This document shows positions 45,801 through 55,121 of a stretch of 64,000 nt of DNA, piece by piece. Each line of letters opens with the position of its first letter. Position 1 is the first letter of the stretch. The position numbers were made by a program, and so were the translations under genes. The notes beneath the pieces were generated by a model, which saw only the letters and a program-made list of their open reading frames with translations, was not told the DNA's origin and made no database searches. This stretch comes from Coenobita brevimanus (taxonomy: Eukaryota; Arthropoda; Malacostraca; Decapoda; Coenobitidae). Location of the stretch: the NCBI GenBank assembly GCA_032717465.1, contig CM064658.1, forward strand, positions 1,362,001 through 1,426,000. Reading direction: 5' to 3'.

Positions 45801-46128
45801 AGATCTAAAGTTACCATATTCATCAGTATAAGCCTGGCTGGAACCTTTTAACTCTCTATACCCTCACAAATCTACAACTGACCCATAAAAAAATATATAT
45901 CATCACTCTTAATATGGAGAGTTACAATTCCAATTTTAATCCGATATATCGAAACTCCAAAAATGATTCCAAAATAATCTGCCACTACACACAGTATACA
46001 CATTTCTCAAGTATCAGCAACTACTGTCACCGCCAAATATTTACGCTTACCTCCTTTTTACACTGTACTGCATCAAAAATGGCAGAAAGAGCGAATAATA
46101 ACAGAATTATCTCCCTAATAACAATCAT
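33793..46128 (-). CDS. MAGT1: MAGT1/TUSC3-type OST3/6 subunit of oligosaccharyltransferase (gene model)
   Basis: The model joins, in minus-strand order, 46128-46051, 42200-42031, 40951-40834, 39935-39795, 38574-38434, 36421-36271, 35598-35433 and 33808-33793, encoding 326 aa (vertebrate MAGT1/TUSC3 about 335-348). The protein is a thioredoxin-fold subunit of the ER oligosaccharyltransferase that keeps substrate cysteines accessible for N-glycosylation; vertebrate forms are also linked to Mg2+ transport. A signal peptide (residues 1 to about 23) is followed by a lumenal domain with [24 protein letters not shown] and the redox motif CGIC (79-82), then [12 protein letters not shown] and [15 protein letters not shown]. 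Four membrane segments begin at about residue 180. [13 protein letters not shown] and [10 protein letters not shown] are family signatures. The chain ends HGYPYSFLLK. All junctions are GT/AG with matching phases. One arthropod ortholog (Drosophila Ost-gamma) serves where vertebrates have two paralogs, so MAGT1 versus TUSC3 cannot be separated here. Confidence 0.95.
33990..34165. mobile_element. Foldback MITE (family 2) copy in the last MAGT1 intron
   Basis: The arms are TTTTGCTATCTCCACACAATTT, then CCAAGTTGAATAAAATTGAC and GCAGCAGCAAGAGTGAAATA, with ATTCACTACTAGGGTGCTCT in the middle. Confidence 0.55.
35095..35215 (+). mobile_element. Short LINE-tail fragment
   Basis: TCCCTGTCAGGGGGTTGCCAGGAGGGACCAAGGCATTAGA matches in layout the LINE end at 51835-51870 (CTGGGGGTTCCCAGGAGGGA). 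It is a degenerate fragment antisense within the last MAGT1 intron. Confidence 0.45.
35433..35598 (-). CDS. MAGT1: MAGT1/TUSC3 coding exon 7
   Basis: It encodes [20 protein letters not shown], a membrane segment around [20 protein letters not shown], then RSKAHGYPY. It leaves in phase 2 before GTGAGT. Confidence 0.95.
35690..35870. mobile_element. Foldback MITE (family 2) degraded copy
   Basis: It carries CTCCTGAGGCAAATAAAATCATCCAGG and GTCTGGTGATAACTGGAACAG-like phrases. It lies in MAGT1 intron 6. Confidence 0.35.
36271..36421 (-). CDS. MAGT1: MAGT1/TUSC3 coding exon 6
   Basis: It starts [20 protein letters not shown] and includes [20 protein letters not shown]. It leaves in phase 1 before GTAAGT. 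This is the most conserved stretch of the protein. Confidence 0.96.
36476..36648 (+). mobile_element. MITE-like family 1 copy
   Basis: It starts CTTTTCACTTTATCATGATT, has the core GATGGTAGTCATGAAAAAGTGC and ends near GGGCAAAGTTAGGGTAAAGA. It sits about 55 bp upstream of exon 6 within the MAGT1 intron. Confidence 0.6.
36870..37076. mobile_element. Foldback MITE (family 2) copy
   Basis: The left part is TTTATTCTTGCTACTGCTTAAC. The middle is GGTTAGACATG...CATTAAATCCTTCATTACTAGGG. The right end is GGCTGAAGGAGTTAA. Confidence 0.55.
37819..37840. repeat. Short (AC)n
   Basis: About 11 AC units in MAGT1 intron 5. Confidence 0.9.
38035..38420 (-). mobile_element. 5'-truncated LINE 3' end beside a MAGT1 splice donor
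   Basis: On the minus strand it begins TTACTGGCTCCCTCTGTCTC, 13 nt past the exon boundary at 38434. It continues through the C-terminal RT tail ([23 protein letters not shown]) and the 3' end CTTCTTCCTTGCAT. The same sequence forms the 3' end of the longer LINE at 60613-63345. The orientation equals that of MAGT1. Confidence 0.8.
38434..38574 (-). CDS. MAGT1: MAGT1/TUSC3 coding exon 5
   Basis: 47 codons ([20 protein letters not shown] to KTIWALGAL) encode the first membrane segment. Phase 0 donor GTAAGA. The frame continues open past the donor for 103 codons into LINE sequence. Confidence 0.95.
39795..39935 (-). CDS. MAGT1: MAGT1/TUSC3 coding exon 4
   Basis: 47 codons, [20 protein letters not shown] to [11 protein letters not shown], phase 0 at both ends. 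It is the last part of the thioredoxin-like lumenal domain and contains the cis-Pro region NSAP. Confidence 0.95.
40834..40951 (-). CDS. MAGT1: MAGT1/TUSC3 coding exon 3
   Basis: It completes an Arg codon, then [20 protein letters not shown] and [14 protein letters not shown]. Phase 0 at the GTGAGT donor. Confidence 0.95.
41850..41965 (-). repeat. Copy of the 8.8-9.1 kb repeat unit in MAGT1 intron 2
   Basis: Read on minus it has CCTGATGCATTATATCTCTC, CAACTTAGGAATATTAGCCA and CCAAAGAAAACTTGG, matching the unit at 8820-9100. It translates as [18 protein letters not shown], but this is a shared repeat frame. Confidence 0.6.
42031..42200 (-). CDS. MAGT1: MAGT1/TUSC3 coding exon 2 (redox motif)
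   Basis: It encodes [30 protein letters not shown] and RQCGICR, and leaves in phase 2 before GTACAG. It carries the CxxC active site. Confidence 0.95.
43460..44090 (+). mobile_element. TIR element, family 3, copy 1
   Basis: The left end TAATCCTTAAGGAGACATGG and the right end CTATGTCTCCTTAGGGATTA are inverted repeats of about 26 bp. Inside is a ~37-bp degenerate tandem array (about 43650-43830) of TTGTGGTGCATGAAGACAGA units. No transposase frame. It lies in MAGT1 intron 1. Confidence 0.7.
44275..44560 (-). mobile_element. LINE 3' fragment (RT tail) in MAGT1 intron 1
   Basis: Minus-strand translation with stops and frameshifts reads [11 protein letters not shown], a [12 protein letters not shown] patch and QGAGQHGG. 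This is the recurring C-terminal pattern of RTE-like reverse-transcriptase ORFs. It is a dead copy between the two family 3 elements. Confidence 0.6.
44571..45093 (+). mobile_element. TIR element, family 3, copy 2
   Basis: It starts TAATACTTAAGGAGACATAG and ends CTAAGTCTCTTTAACGATTA (inverted). It shares GCTCTTCATAGGATT, TTCTTTT-AAAGT, CAGTGCCTATTTATCCAAAC and TTGATGGATC with copy 1, in the same orientation, but has a shorter central array. It contains three CCTAA units at about 44915-44930. Confidence 0.7.
46051..46128 (-). CDS. MAGT1: MAGT1/TUSC3 coding exon 1 (signal peptide)
   Basis: 26 codons, [20 protein letters not shown] then VQCKKE, phase 0 before GTAAGC. The hydrophobic core and the KKE junction match vertebrate MAGT1. 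The complementary plus-strand frame starting MAERANNN looks like a signal peptide by chance. Confidence 0.85.
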
Positions 46129-47034
46129 GATGATCTTGTTTACATGGGCAACATACGGGCAGGTATATCTCGTCTCACACATTGGAACGTTAAACAAAAA
46201 CACCTTCCGATATCTTTAAAGGGAATGCTCTATGCTCTTTTGTTTATGAGGATTTTCCATTTTATTATTATTTTCTGTGACAATATATCTGTGATTGGCA
46301 CTACCTGCCAGAAATATGCCAATGAAACTACAAAGTAACTATTAGCGGCATATATCTCAACTCTTATTTACAATGTATCGGAACTATTTTGACGTTCTAT
46401 TTGTTCTATCGCCTATAAGCCCCGGTATAGCAGGCTGTCGAGCGCCTATTGGTCGGCTAAAGAGATACACCACCTGTAGTTCAATGGCGACGCGAAGCTA
46501 AACAGACGCCATATTAACGCTCCATCAGTCCGATGACATTTTTTTTTCTGTCGCATCAGGTTACCACCAGACAATTTTATTTGAGATAGGAAAGTCGTCA
46601 AATTGTGACGGGATTATTGAAGCTATATGCAGTATCTAACCCTTTGGGATCGAAATCTCTCCAGCGTTCGAAACACGGGGGTGTGATACCGACAATGCAG
46701 CAGGTCCCAGTGTGGGTAATAAAAATACCCACCAAATAATGCGTTCATTATTATTGCGAGGGGTATACGTATTTGCATACATGATTATTCAGAATGAATA
46801 AAGACAACCTTAATTGTTTGCAAAGTTAGTTTATCCAAAAACCATAGATAATACATACGTTTACCTAAGAACCATTAGAAACAAAAGTTTGCCAAAGATC
46901 GTTAAAAAATATATAAATTTACCACACCCATTTTTTGTGGTACAACGCTACCACTTTGTGACTGTAGGCTGAATTACAAGTTTCCGACCTGCAAATGTTT
47001 AAATTTGCCGCCGACTTTCAGTGCCCGTCGGACC
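46129..47034. other. Upstream region of MAGT1/TUSC3; possible divergent promoter
   Basis: It lies between the MAGT1 start (-) and a weak candidate first exon (+). It contains GGCGACGCG and GCCATATTA (YY1-like) near 46485-46510 and a foldback-MITE fragment at 46540-46640 (TCAGGTTACCACCAGACAAT). No TATA box is clearly placed. Confidence 0.35.
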
Positions 47035-47089
47035 ATGGACGGGGGAAGTTACAATGGCGTCACTACTGCACACCACACCGCAGAACTTG
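47035..47089 (+). other. Candidate first exon of a divergent transcript
   Basis: Two ATGs (47035 and 47054) lie just before a GTAATG donor at 47090. The second, in context ACAATGGCG, gives 12 codons in phase 0. A downstream acceptor TTGCAG at 49550-49555 could join but gives an early stop in both frames. The transcript may be non-coding or continue from an ATG at 49616. No protein family is recognised. Confidence 0.2.
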
Positions 47090-47509
47090 GTAATGTCTTT
47101 ATTTATCAGTATTGGGTTTATATGTGACTAGTTGCTGTGTGTGTATGACTTTGTTGTGAATATGTGCGTTTGGTTTGCTTAAGTGATGTAAATGATTGAT
47201 AATGCTGGTTAATTTTAAGATCGAACGAAGAATGGCGATATGAATTGTATGTTTGCTACAATTTTTGTGTATTTGTTAGGTGCCCAGAGCTTAAGCATTT
47301 TTGTATATGTGTGATGTGTAACAGGCAAATTGAAGGTTGATGTTCGTGAAGGATGCGATTCAGAAAGTTTTACTGGTTTCTTGGTACTTTCCTCCGTCGC
47401 AGCTCCCGTATCCCCCGGTCCCTCCTCCCCTATACCTTCATCCATTCCCTCAGGCTTCTCTCTTCGCCTCTCTCCTCCCCATCTTTTCTTTCCTCCGTCT
47501 CCTCCACTA

Positions 47510-47713
47510 CCCCCTCCCCCTTCTTCCTCATCGTTTCTTCTGTCCTTCTCCATATACAGCCTCGGTTTCTTCTATTCCTCACTCGGACTCATCCCCCGTC
47601 ACTTCTTGCTCTATTTCCTCCCCCCTCCCTCTCCTCCCATCGTTTCTTCTTTTCCCCACTCGGACTCAACCCCCGCCTCTTCTTGCTCCTCCATTTCCTC
47701 CCCCTACCTTCAT

Positions 47714-47752
<39 letters not shown>
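47510..47752. repeat. C/T-rich duplication followed by (TA)n
   Basis: CACTCGGACTCA with its TTTCTTCT and CTTCTTGCTC flanks occurs twice about 79 bp apart (47581 and 47660). About 18 TA units follow at 47716-47752. Open frames (47330-47799) are low complexity. Confidence 0.85.
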
Positions 47753-47755
<3 letters not shown>

Positions 47756-48606
47756 CAATGCACGCGCTGGGACACATGCAAACATACACACAGACGTAGT
47801 CATGCACACACTGACGCGCACAGTACTAAATGCCAAACACGCAAACAGTACGTCATATACACGCGCACACGTACAGTCACGCGTACTAATTTCTTCTCAG
47901 GGGTTACCCCTTCCTTCCCCCCTCTACCCTGGACAGAGGGAAGGGGGGAATCGCGAACAAGTCTACCCCGCCTTCTGCCCCCAACTCCCCCACCCTCCAC
48001 CTCCAGCTGCCAGTTACTGATTAGACGCAAATTTTCTCATGTCCTGTAAACATGACTAAACTGTCGTCGCACACGCTTTCAACGGCCAAGATTTGGACTA
48101 TATTTTTAGAATAAATTATTACCGTATTGAACTGCATTCTCAAATTGAAAATATTCACCAGCATTGTAATCCAGTGTCGTCCGCTGCACAATTCTGGGTT
48201 CCAGTGCTTACTTTTTCACTTCCCCTAGCTGTCTCTCTCTCTCTCTCTGAATTTACTTTTCCCACTCACTCTTTCTTTTTAAATTTATATAACTTTCACT
48301 TTGCTTCTCTCCCCCTTCTCTCTCGTTCTTTGTCTTAAGTCTTCCCCGCCTCTCCCCCTTCCCCTCCCCCCACCTTAGGCCTGATCAGCAGTCAGTTATA
48401 CCGTCACCGCTCCTTCGTATATCGTGTGAAGGCAGCATTTATCACACACACTTAGGTCAGATGTATGGAAAGCTAATTTTTTTTTTTATATATAATTGTA
48501 TTTCTCATTATGTGCCAAGTTCAAATAGAGAACACCAGACCAATATTCGTAATAATTTATTAGAGTGACCGTTCCACTTCACATAGCTGGGTAGCTGGGC
48601 TTATAA

Positions 48607-48610
<4 letters not shown>

Positions 48611-48641
<31 letters not shown>
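48611..48641. repeat. (AC)n microsatellite
   Basis: About 15 AC units. Confidence 0.95.
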
Positions 48642-48643
<2 letters not shown>

Positions 48644-50920
48644 CTTAAATTTTGCACTGACAGCGTGGCGACTGCAAATATAGTCATTCTAACAACTGGA
48701 TCTGCTGGCTCCAAACCTTCCCTGTCCCAGTCAAACTCCTCATTCAATAACCGGTTCCTACTTGTTCCTAGACCCAGAGTCACCAAGCGTGCCTGTAACC
48801 TAGGATCCATTAAAAACTCATTCCCCAGACACACATGATTGTTTTGTTTTGTTTTGACTTAGAACTATTCTAAACTCACCCAGAATTGAGAACTTTTCCC
48901 AGTTCATGTTAAAAAATTCAGGGAAATACTTCTATTTAATCCATATAACCATACAAAACTATAGTTATACTGCAGATATTTTAGGAAAGTTTGGCCTAAA
49001 TGGAAATTTTTTTAGTTGTTAGGCATTCTTAATCAGTATTCTGAGCATCATTTGCATAATCCTAAAATGAATGAACTGAAATTTGCTCTGGACATTCAGG
49101 GGAATAAAAAAAAAACAGGTATTCAGGTAAATTTTTGCTGTTGAACTTGCACATTGTCAAATTTAATCAAGGAAACATTATTTCTTTTCCAAGTAAATCT
49201 TTAATTTTAAAAATTGTGTAAATTTCTTTTTTCAGGAAAATTCTGCTTCTGTGCAGTATTATCATAGTTCCACCAGACTTAGAAGTTACTGTATATAGCC
49301 CCACATGAAAAATTGACTGCCTTGGAACTGAAAACCCCATTTTGTGGCAGATTTTCACTGGACCTCTCCTACAAACTGAGTAAGTTTTGGTTATATTAAA
49401 AAAATTGAACATCCTATTGGGGCAGGAATTAGTATTTACTAATCAGCTCTATCCTCCAGTATTATTATACTTAGCAACAGCTGAAAAGGATAAGGGATCC
49501 TTTTCAGCAAAAACTAAGTAAGTGAAATGTTATTAATATCTGTTGAATATTGCAGGTAATGACTTCAGCAGCATCAAGTGAGAGTCACCAGTGTTGATTA
49601 AATTGTCAGCCCAGATGTCCTCTGTTGTCATTTCCTGCCCTTTCTGGGCAGCCAAGATGTATCCACTCCTCCCGTCAGCATCCCAGTGTATGCCGCTCTC
49701 CTTCTATCATTCCCACCGTCACATAATCATCTGTGGTAAGGGTCATTATTTTTCGTCATAGCTACTTGAGAGAGACACTAAGTACTGGAACATACTAGCT
49801 ACCCCGTGACTCAGCACCTATTTATACAATTTCCCACTACTGGTACTCCCTAAAAGTGGGACTGTGGATTGCTGAAGGGTAACGTCAGTCAGCTGTCCTG
49901 CATGTTTAGTCAGATGAATCAGGGACCAAAGGCAACAGCACCCACAAGAGTGACATGTCACTCCAAAATCTTTCTTTCCACTGCATGTACGCTTGCTTTT
50001 CCATAAGTTTTCTCCTCGACATATCAGAGTCACTTATGGACAGACATACCATGCCTTGGCTTATGGATACCAGCCAGTGGGGGACAGTTGTAAAGTTAGG
50101 CGAATATCACTTATACATTATCACTATTTTGACACGGGGTTTGCATACATCTTTGCATACCGGGCATTGTTTCATTGTGACAGCAAAGCGAGATGGACAG
50201 TGACTAAGCACTGTTTACCCTATTATTAAGGCGTTTTCCCATTTATTTATGAACAGCCAATGTGGCACTGGAATATTCAGTAGAGGGAGAGTGGTGGACA
50301 GGAAAAAAAAAACTTGCTTTATTATCAGTGAAAATTATTGTATTGTCTTCTGGTCAGTTCGACTATTAATCCCCCCTTTTAAAATGTGACAACATTTAGG
50401 ATAAAAAAAAAAGTACAAGTACTTTGCCCTTTTACCCTATGTTCTGTTTTACAGCTTCTAATCATATGTGCTTTATACAGCATTCTTCGAGATTAACAAA
50501 CATTAAGGTAGAAAACATGGAGGAACAAATACTGCCTATCCAATTATGGAGTCTTTCCACTTAATTCCAATCTTGCTTGTGCTCTCTTGGTTCGGTCTCC
50601 GTCCTTGTCCCTTTTCACACAAGGCTCCTCCAGGCCACATCACACCGCCCTGCAGCAAATATACACACCACAACCATCCTTGGACTCATAACTGACAAAT
50701 TTACAAGTTCCTTTACATTCAGGTATGTCACATGCATATTTTTAACATTACTTGCATACTATTACTCATTTTACATAGACATGCCTTTTTTCAGCATAGA
50801 CCTTTTCAGAACTGAATAAGGTTGTTTGTAGGTAGCAAGATTTAAGTGGAGAAATGTTGCAAAGAATAAGAAGCTATATGTTGAATTTATGGACTGAAAA
50901 TTTATGATAGGGTGGATTGG
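48642..50920. other. No confirmed gene; weak exon-like segments
   Basis: Segments bounded by plausible splice sites occur at 49556-49737 (ATG at 49616, donor GTAAGG) and ending at about 50720 (CAG/GTATGT). Neither encodes a recognisable domain and they cannot be joined into a long frame. A foldback-MITE fragment lies at 50740-50880. Confidence 0.3.
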
Positions 50921-50924
50921 GAGG

Positions 50925-51880
50925 GATCATGGAATATGTTAGGCAGAATTGGTGTTATGAGGAATTTATTGAGGTCAAAATGCTGTTATGAGGTTAATAC
51001 TGCATGTGTCAATGTGGGGAAGCACAGTGATCCTTTATGATCATGGAATGTGTGTGGCGTATTTGGTGTACGAGGAATTTATTGGTCGAAATGCTGTTAT
51101 GAGGGTGGTGCTGCATGTGGCAAGGTAGGGAAGCTCAGTGATCCTTTTAGTATTAATGTAGATGTAAGATGTCTGCATAAGAAAATGAAATGAGTGTAAA
51201 ATGTGAAAAGAAAATGACAATAGATTTTGGCAATTAGTACAAGGTATAGAGAAGAAACTGAACTGCAGGGTCCAGATGGGAGGCAAGACACTTGAACTTC
51301 ATACTTTTTTAAGTAAATATGGCAAAATGTGGGGTGAAAGTAAGAGCATTTCAAGGGAGAATAATAATTAGAAAGCTCTGTTGAATTTTGAAGGGTAGGA
51401 GAGTTATGTTGGAGGGTGAGAGCCCTGTCCGAGTGTCTTTGCCAATACACTCGTTTGGGAGTGAGACCTTGGCAGTGAGTGACAGATGTCTATGTTGCAA
51501 GCTGTTGAAATGATCCTTCCTAGAACATCTGCAGGCATGTGGAGGATGAAGGATGCAAGTGAAATTTATGGGGATTATGGAATAAATAAAACTATAGGAG
51601 TGCAGTGTGGAATGGCAGAGTTGATGAACACTTGTACATTGAGACGGCTTGGACATTATACAGAGAATGCACGTAGGGTGCCAAGAAAAAGTATTGAAGT
51701 GATATAGAGGGTATTGTTGGTAGAGGGAGACCTTGTGTTGAATGAACATATTTATGTAGGAAGAGGAAGGGTGCTTGAGTAAGAAAGGTGTGTGAGGATA
51801 TGGTAGCCTGGAGGCATTTTTGTCATGGCCATCCCCTATCTGGGGGTTCCCAGGAGGGAGCAAGGAATCAATTGTACAAT
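50925..51880 (+). mobile_element. LINE RT-tail remnant with a 113-bp tandem duplication
   Basis: Positions 50925-51150 hold two copies of a ~113-bp unit (GATCATGGAAT...GAGGAATTTATTG...CAGTGATCCTTT). From about 51440 the plus strand reads GSETLAVSD, LQAVEMILPRTSAGMWRM and LRRLGHYTENA. It ends AWRHFCHGHPL and a GGSQEGAR-like patch (51805-51870). This is a frameshifted C-terminal part of a non-LTR retrotransposon reverse transcriptase. Confidence 0.65.
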
Positions 51881-53080
51881 ATAGTGGGTATCAGAACGAA
51901 TGTTTAATATAATGTTATTTTAACCAGGCTAATTATGTTTAAGCTAAATAAAATAATTTAAGTACAGCAACAACAAAAGAACTGAAAGGGCTATTGTACG
52001 TAAGGTTTATACGTTAGTTATAATGTATCTCCAGACATTTTCTGAACTAAAAGCTGGTGGTAGCAGGAGTTACAAGTCATTGTACTGAAAGGGTGATTCT
52101 GTATATTTGTAGTTCATACAAACCATTACTTTTTTTTTTCTTTTTTAACTCACGATGCTTCACAGGTTGATGACAGTGATGGTGGTGGTGATGCTGGAGT
52201 AAGTCAACCCGAACACAATCCCTCGCAAACCACTAATATACCAATGTTATTTAAGTACGAAACTAGGTGCAGCTTCTTAACTACCTACCGACTTCAACCT
52301 GCCTACCTAATATAACAATGTACTTAAATTACTGAACCTCCTACCAAACTTCTAAATTGCTTGCATCCCTTTACCTACCAAACCTGAATAACCTGCCTTA
52401 AATATAAACAAGTACCTACCTAACATACTACCTATGTACTGTAACAACCCTCCTGACTAACCACCAACCAACCTTACTCTGACCACCATACTTAATGCAG
52501 TAATAACTTTAGCAACAGCAGAAAGGAAAATGGGTTAGTGCATACATACTGTATATAGAAAATACAGTACAGTAAATTTTAATTTTGTTACTTGAAAAAC
52601 TATGGAATGATTTTATAAGATTTAACATTGAAGCCTAAAGACTGTATTGGTGTATTTTTAAAGATAATTATACCCCAAAAGGCTGCTGTGCATAATAGAA
52701 ACCCAGGATTAATTTATGATGACAGTTCAGACACGTAATAATTTTAGATGAATTAATTTTCATCTTACCTTTTCATCCAGATCAGTTTTCTGACCCTCCC
52801 TTGGTTGTCTGATAAGGCAGAGTGGAATGCTTGTCATGAAATTTAGTCACAACCTGGAAAAACATACAATATTAAACTTTTATCCTCAACAATTACTACC
52901 CAAGTTGGGGTAAAGTAGAATCAAACAATGCATTATAAGTTATCAAACAGCATGCTTAGTGATATGCCCCCCCCTTTCCCCCCCCCCTCCTCAAATTCTC
53001 AGTTCAGTCTATCACTTGTACTCAGAAGCAGTGTCCTTCAGTCTGCTGCCACTATATTCACCTTGGCACAGTTTCGCCCT
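51881..53080. other. No gene recognised
   Basis: A foldback-MITE fragment lies near 52015-52100. A 33-nt segment at 52167-52199 is bounded by CACAG and GTAAGT and encodes a Gly/Asp-rich stretch, but nothing connects to it. CTACC-rich degenerate repeats run 52280-52480. Confidence 0.35.
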
Positions 53081-53082
53081 TT

Positions 53083-53220
53083 TGCAGCTTATAGTGGATA
53101 GAATTGCCGCTGCTGTACATCTTTGCATAGCACCTTGTTACAGCTCAAGATTCAAGATGTGGGGATGGCAATTCAGGCCAAGTTAAGAGTATAGAAATTC
53201 AAGGCAAAGTTAGAATAAAG
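53083..53220 (-). mobile_element. MITE-like family 1 copy
   Basis: ACATCTTTGCATAGCACCTTG is degenerate core. TCAAGATTCAAGATGTGGGG and CAGGCCAAGTTAAGAGTATA match the right part, and the end phrase GGCAAAGTTAGAATAAAG is duplicated. Confidence 0.5.
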
Positions 53221-53681
53221 TTGAGCCTAATACATTAGCAACTACGTGAATGTTTTACCTGAATAAGTCAGTCTTGTAGTCCTTGAACATTTTACCTGTC
53301 TGCCCTTGTTAATGACTTCACCTGTCTTCCCCCTCTCCTGCACTCAAGCACCTGAAAATATGCCAGTGATTAAATGCATGGCGTGAGACAAAAAATGCAG
53401 ATAAGAGAAAGAAATTGAACACCACCAGGCAGAAATGCTGTCAGTGCTAAAAGGCTGTGTTTACTGCTGCCTTAGTACTTAAAGTGGGCATCCTTAGTCA
53501 ACTTTATTCAGCATAACCCTTTATGAGCAGAGAGGTTAATGAAGACTAAACTCCCAGTTCGAAAAATAATGATTGTACTAGTTCGAAGGTGGCAAGAAAA
53601 TTGTATAAACGACAAGCGGATTGAAGTATTATAATGTACAAGAATCTCAAGATGAATGTGAAATTTATATTGAAGCACGTA

Positions 53682-53885
53682 GCAGCCGTGGCTCAGTGGG
53701 TTAGAGCGCTCCGCTCTGACCGTAGGGTCGGAGGATCGAATCCACCCAAGGGTTATTGGTAGACATCAGGAAGGGCATCCGGTCATAAAGTGCTACACGC
53801 TCCAAACCAAATCCCTCTACCCAGGGGCAACGCCTTAGCCCTCATCCAAAAAAGGGGTACCTGGCGTAAAACTCCCATGTGCTAC
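53682..53885 (+). mobile_element. tRNA-derived SINE with A and B boxes
   Basis: The head has TGGCTCAGTGGGTTAGAGC (A box) and GGATCGAATCC (B box, one base from the tRNA consensus). A CTG triplet sits at the anticodon position. The 3' acceptor strand does not pair with GCAGCCG and there is no tRNA 3' end, so it is not a functional tRNA gene. The non-tRNA body carries AGGAAGGGCATCCGGTCATAAA and CCCAGGGGCAACGCC. Confidence 0.75.
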
Positions 53886-55069
53886 AAAGCAGGCAATTTC
53901 GTTATCAAATGCATTTATTAACGTGTTGGATTTGTATCTCGGTACATAACCACCGTAGGACTGGATTTTCTCTGGAGAGGGAGGCAAAATTTATAAAGGT
54001 TACAAGTATGAAAATGGGGAGAGGCGTGAAAGTGGGACGTAATAGAGATTAAAGAAATCCTAACAATTACCGGCATCGAAAGCCTAATTTTAATTGGCAG
54101 TATATATCCTCCAAGATCAACAGAATGACCTAGACATCCTCAGCGAACCGTTATTAACTTGTGGTAAAAAAAGAAACCGGCAGATCATACCCATTATCAC
54201 GACAAAGGTATTCCAGTCTTCCAGAACCAGTTTATCGAAGTATAAGAATGTGCTACGAAAAAGACGACTGCATTGATTTACAGCAATCTTTCGCCGTAAG
54301 CTGGAATAAAGAACGAAGTTTCTTCCCCCAGCCTTCAGCTGAATACACTAGAACAGCCATCGTTCACTGGAATATAGTACTATAATAATCCCAGCCTTTT
54401 TAAAATAAGGTTTAATGAGAATTCCAGTATCAGGTCAGTTAATTATACTGTTAAGCACAAAGGTCACCATAAAATACCTTAATCCAAATGTAGAAAAGTA
54501 CAGCCATAACTTTTTTTTTGGTCCACTCTTGCTACCTCCAGACGATTAAGCCCAATCGAAGTGAAGAGATAAGAAAAAAAATCAAAAGATTAAACCCTGA
54601 AGCAGACATTCCCGCCAGAAATTTGACTTTCCAAGGTAAGTGCGGCTCTTATGGCATCCGATTAATTTTTTACAACAATGCCCATTACTATCCCAAAAAA
54701 TAATATAGTTATTTTCGCAAAATTATTACATTGTCCCATTGTCCATGCGTAATTGGAGTATTAAGTTCGGAAAAACAATCCATGTTTATTTTTTAGCCCG
54801 CCGGTTTCTTCACCGCCATTTATCATTTCACAGAAAAATCAAAGATAATTTCAGGGAAAAATACTAAACGTTGTCCTCTGCGATTTTAAATGTCCAAGAT
54901 AATTCGCTTTTCAAATACCTTTTTAAACCCAACCAGAGTGAAGAGGAGGCAGAATAAGATAGTGGTCCACGTCCTTCTTCTTGGGATTTCGGAGTGGAAA
55001 TGAGCGTCCGTTCGTGCCGGCGGCCATTACGTCATCAGGATCGCAGCGCCACGCCACCTCACCACCGCC
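53886..55069. other. No gene recognised
   Basis: AT-rich sequence with a foldback-MITE fragment (54523-54560, CTCTTGCTACCTCCAGACGA). The small frames at 54094-54703 have no support. GC content rises from about 54960. Confidence 0.35.
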
Positions 55070-55119
55070 ATGATGGAAGCAGGTCCTCGCATCCCCACCA
55101 CGTGTACCTTTGTTTTAAG
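55070..55119 (+). other. Candidate first coding exon in a GC-richer promoter-like patch
   Basis: Tandem ATGs at 55070 and 55073 open 16 codons (MMEAGPRIPTTCTF) up to a possible donor AAG/GTATTT. Upstream are ATTACGTCATC (CRE-like, about 55027) and GCGGCCATTAC, and downstream is a YY1-like AATATGGCGGC (about 55251). This looks like a housekeeping-type promoter, but no second exon or protein family is identifiable within the window. Confidence 0.25.
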
Positions 55120-55121
55120 GT

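Noticed and set aside
46079..46162. Plus-strand ATG with a signal-peptide-like [20 protein letters not shown] and a GT donor
   Set aside because: It is exactly antisense to MAGT1 exon 1, whose minus-strand frame ends in KKE at a donor of the right phase and matches the family. The plus reading has no continuing exon.
47330..47799. 128-148 codon Ser/Pro/Leu-rich overlapping frames ending in (TA)n
   Set aside because: Three overlapping frames open at once over C/T-rich duplicated DNA indicate composition, not coding.
53682..53760. tRNA gene (Gln-like anticodon)
   Set aside because: The A and B boxes are present but the acceptor stem cannot form and a non-tRNA body follows, so it is treated as a SINE.
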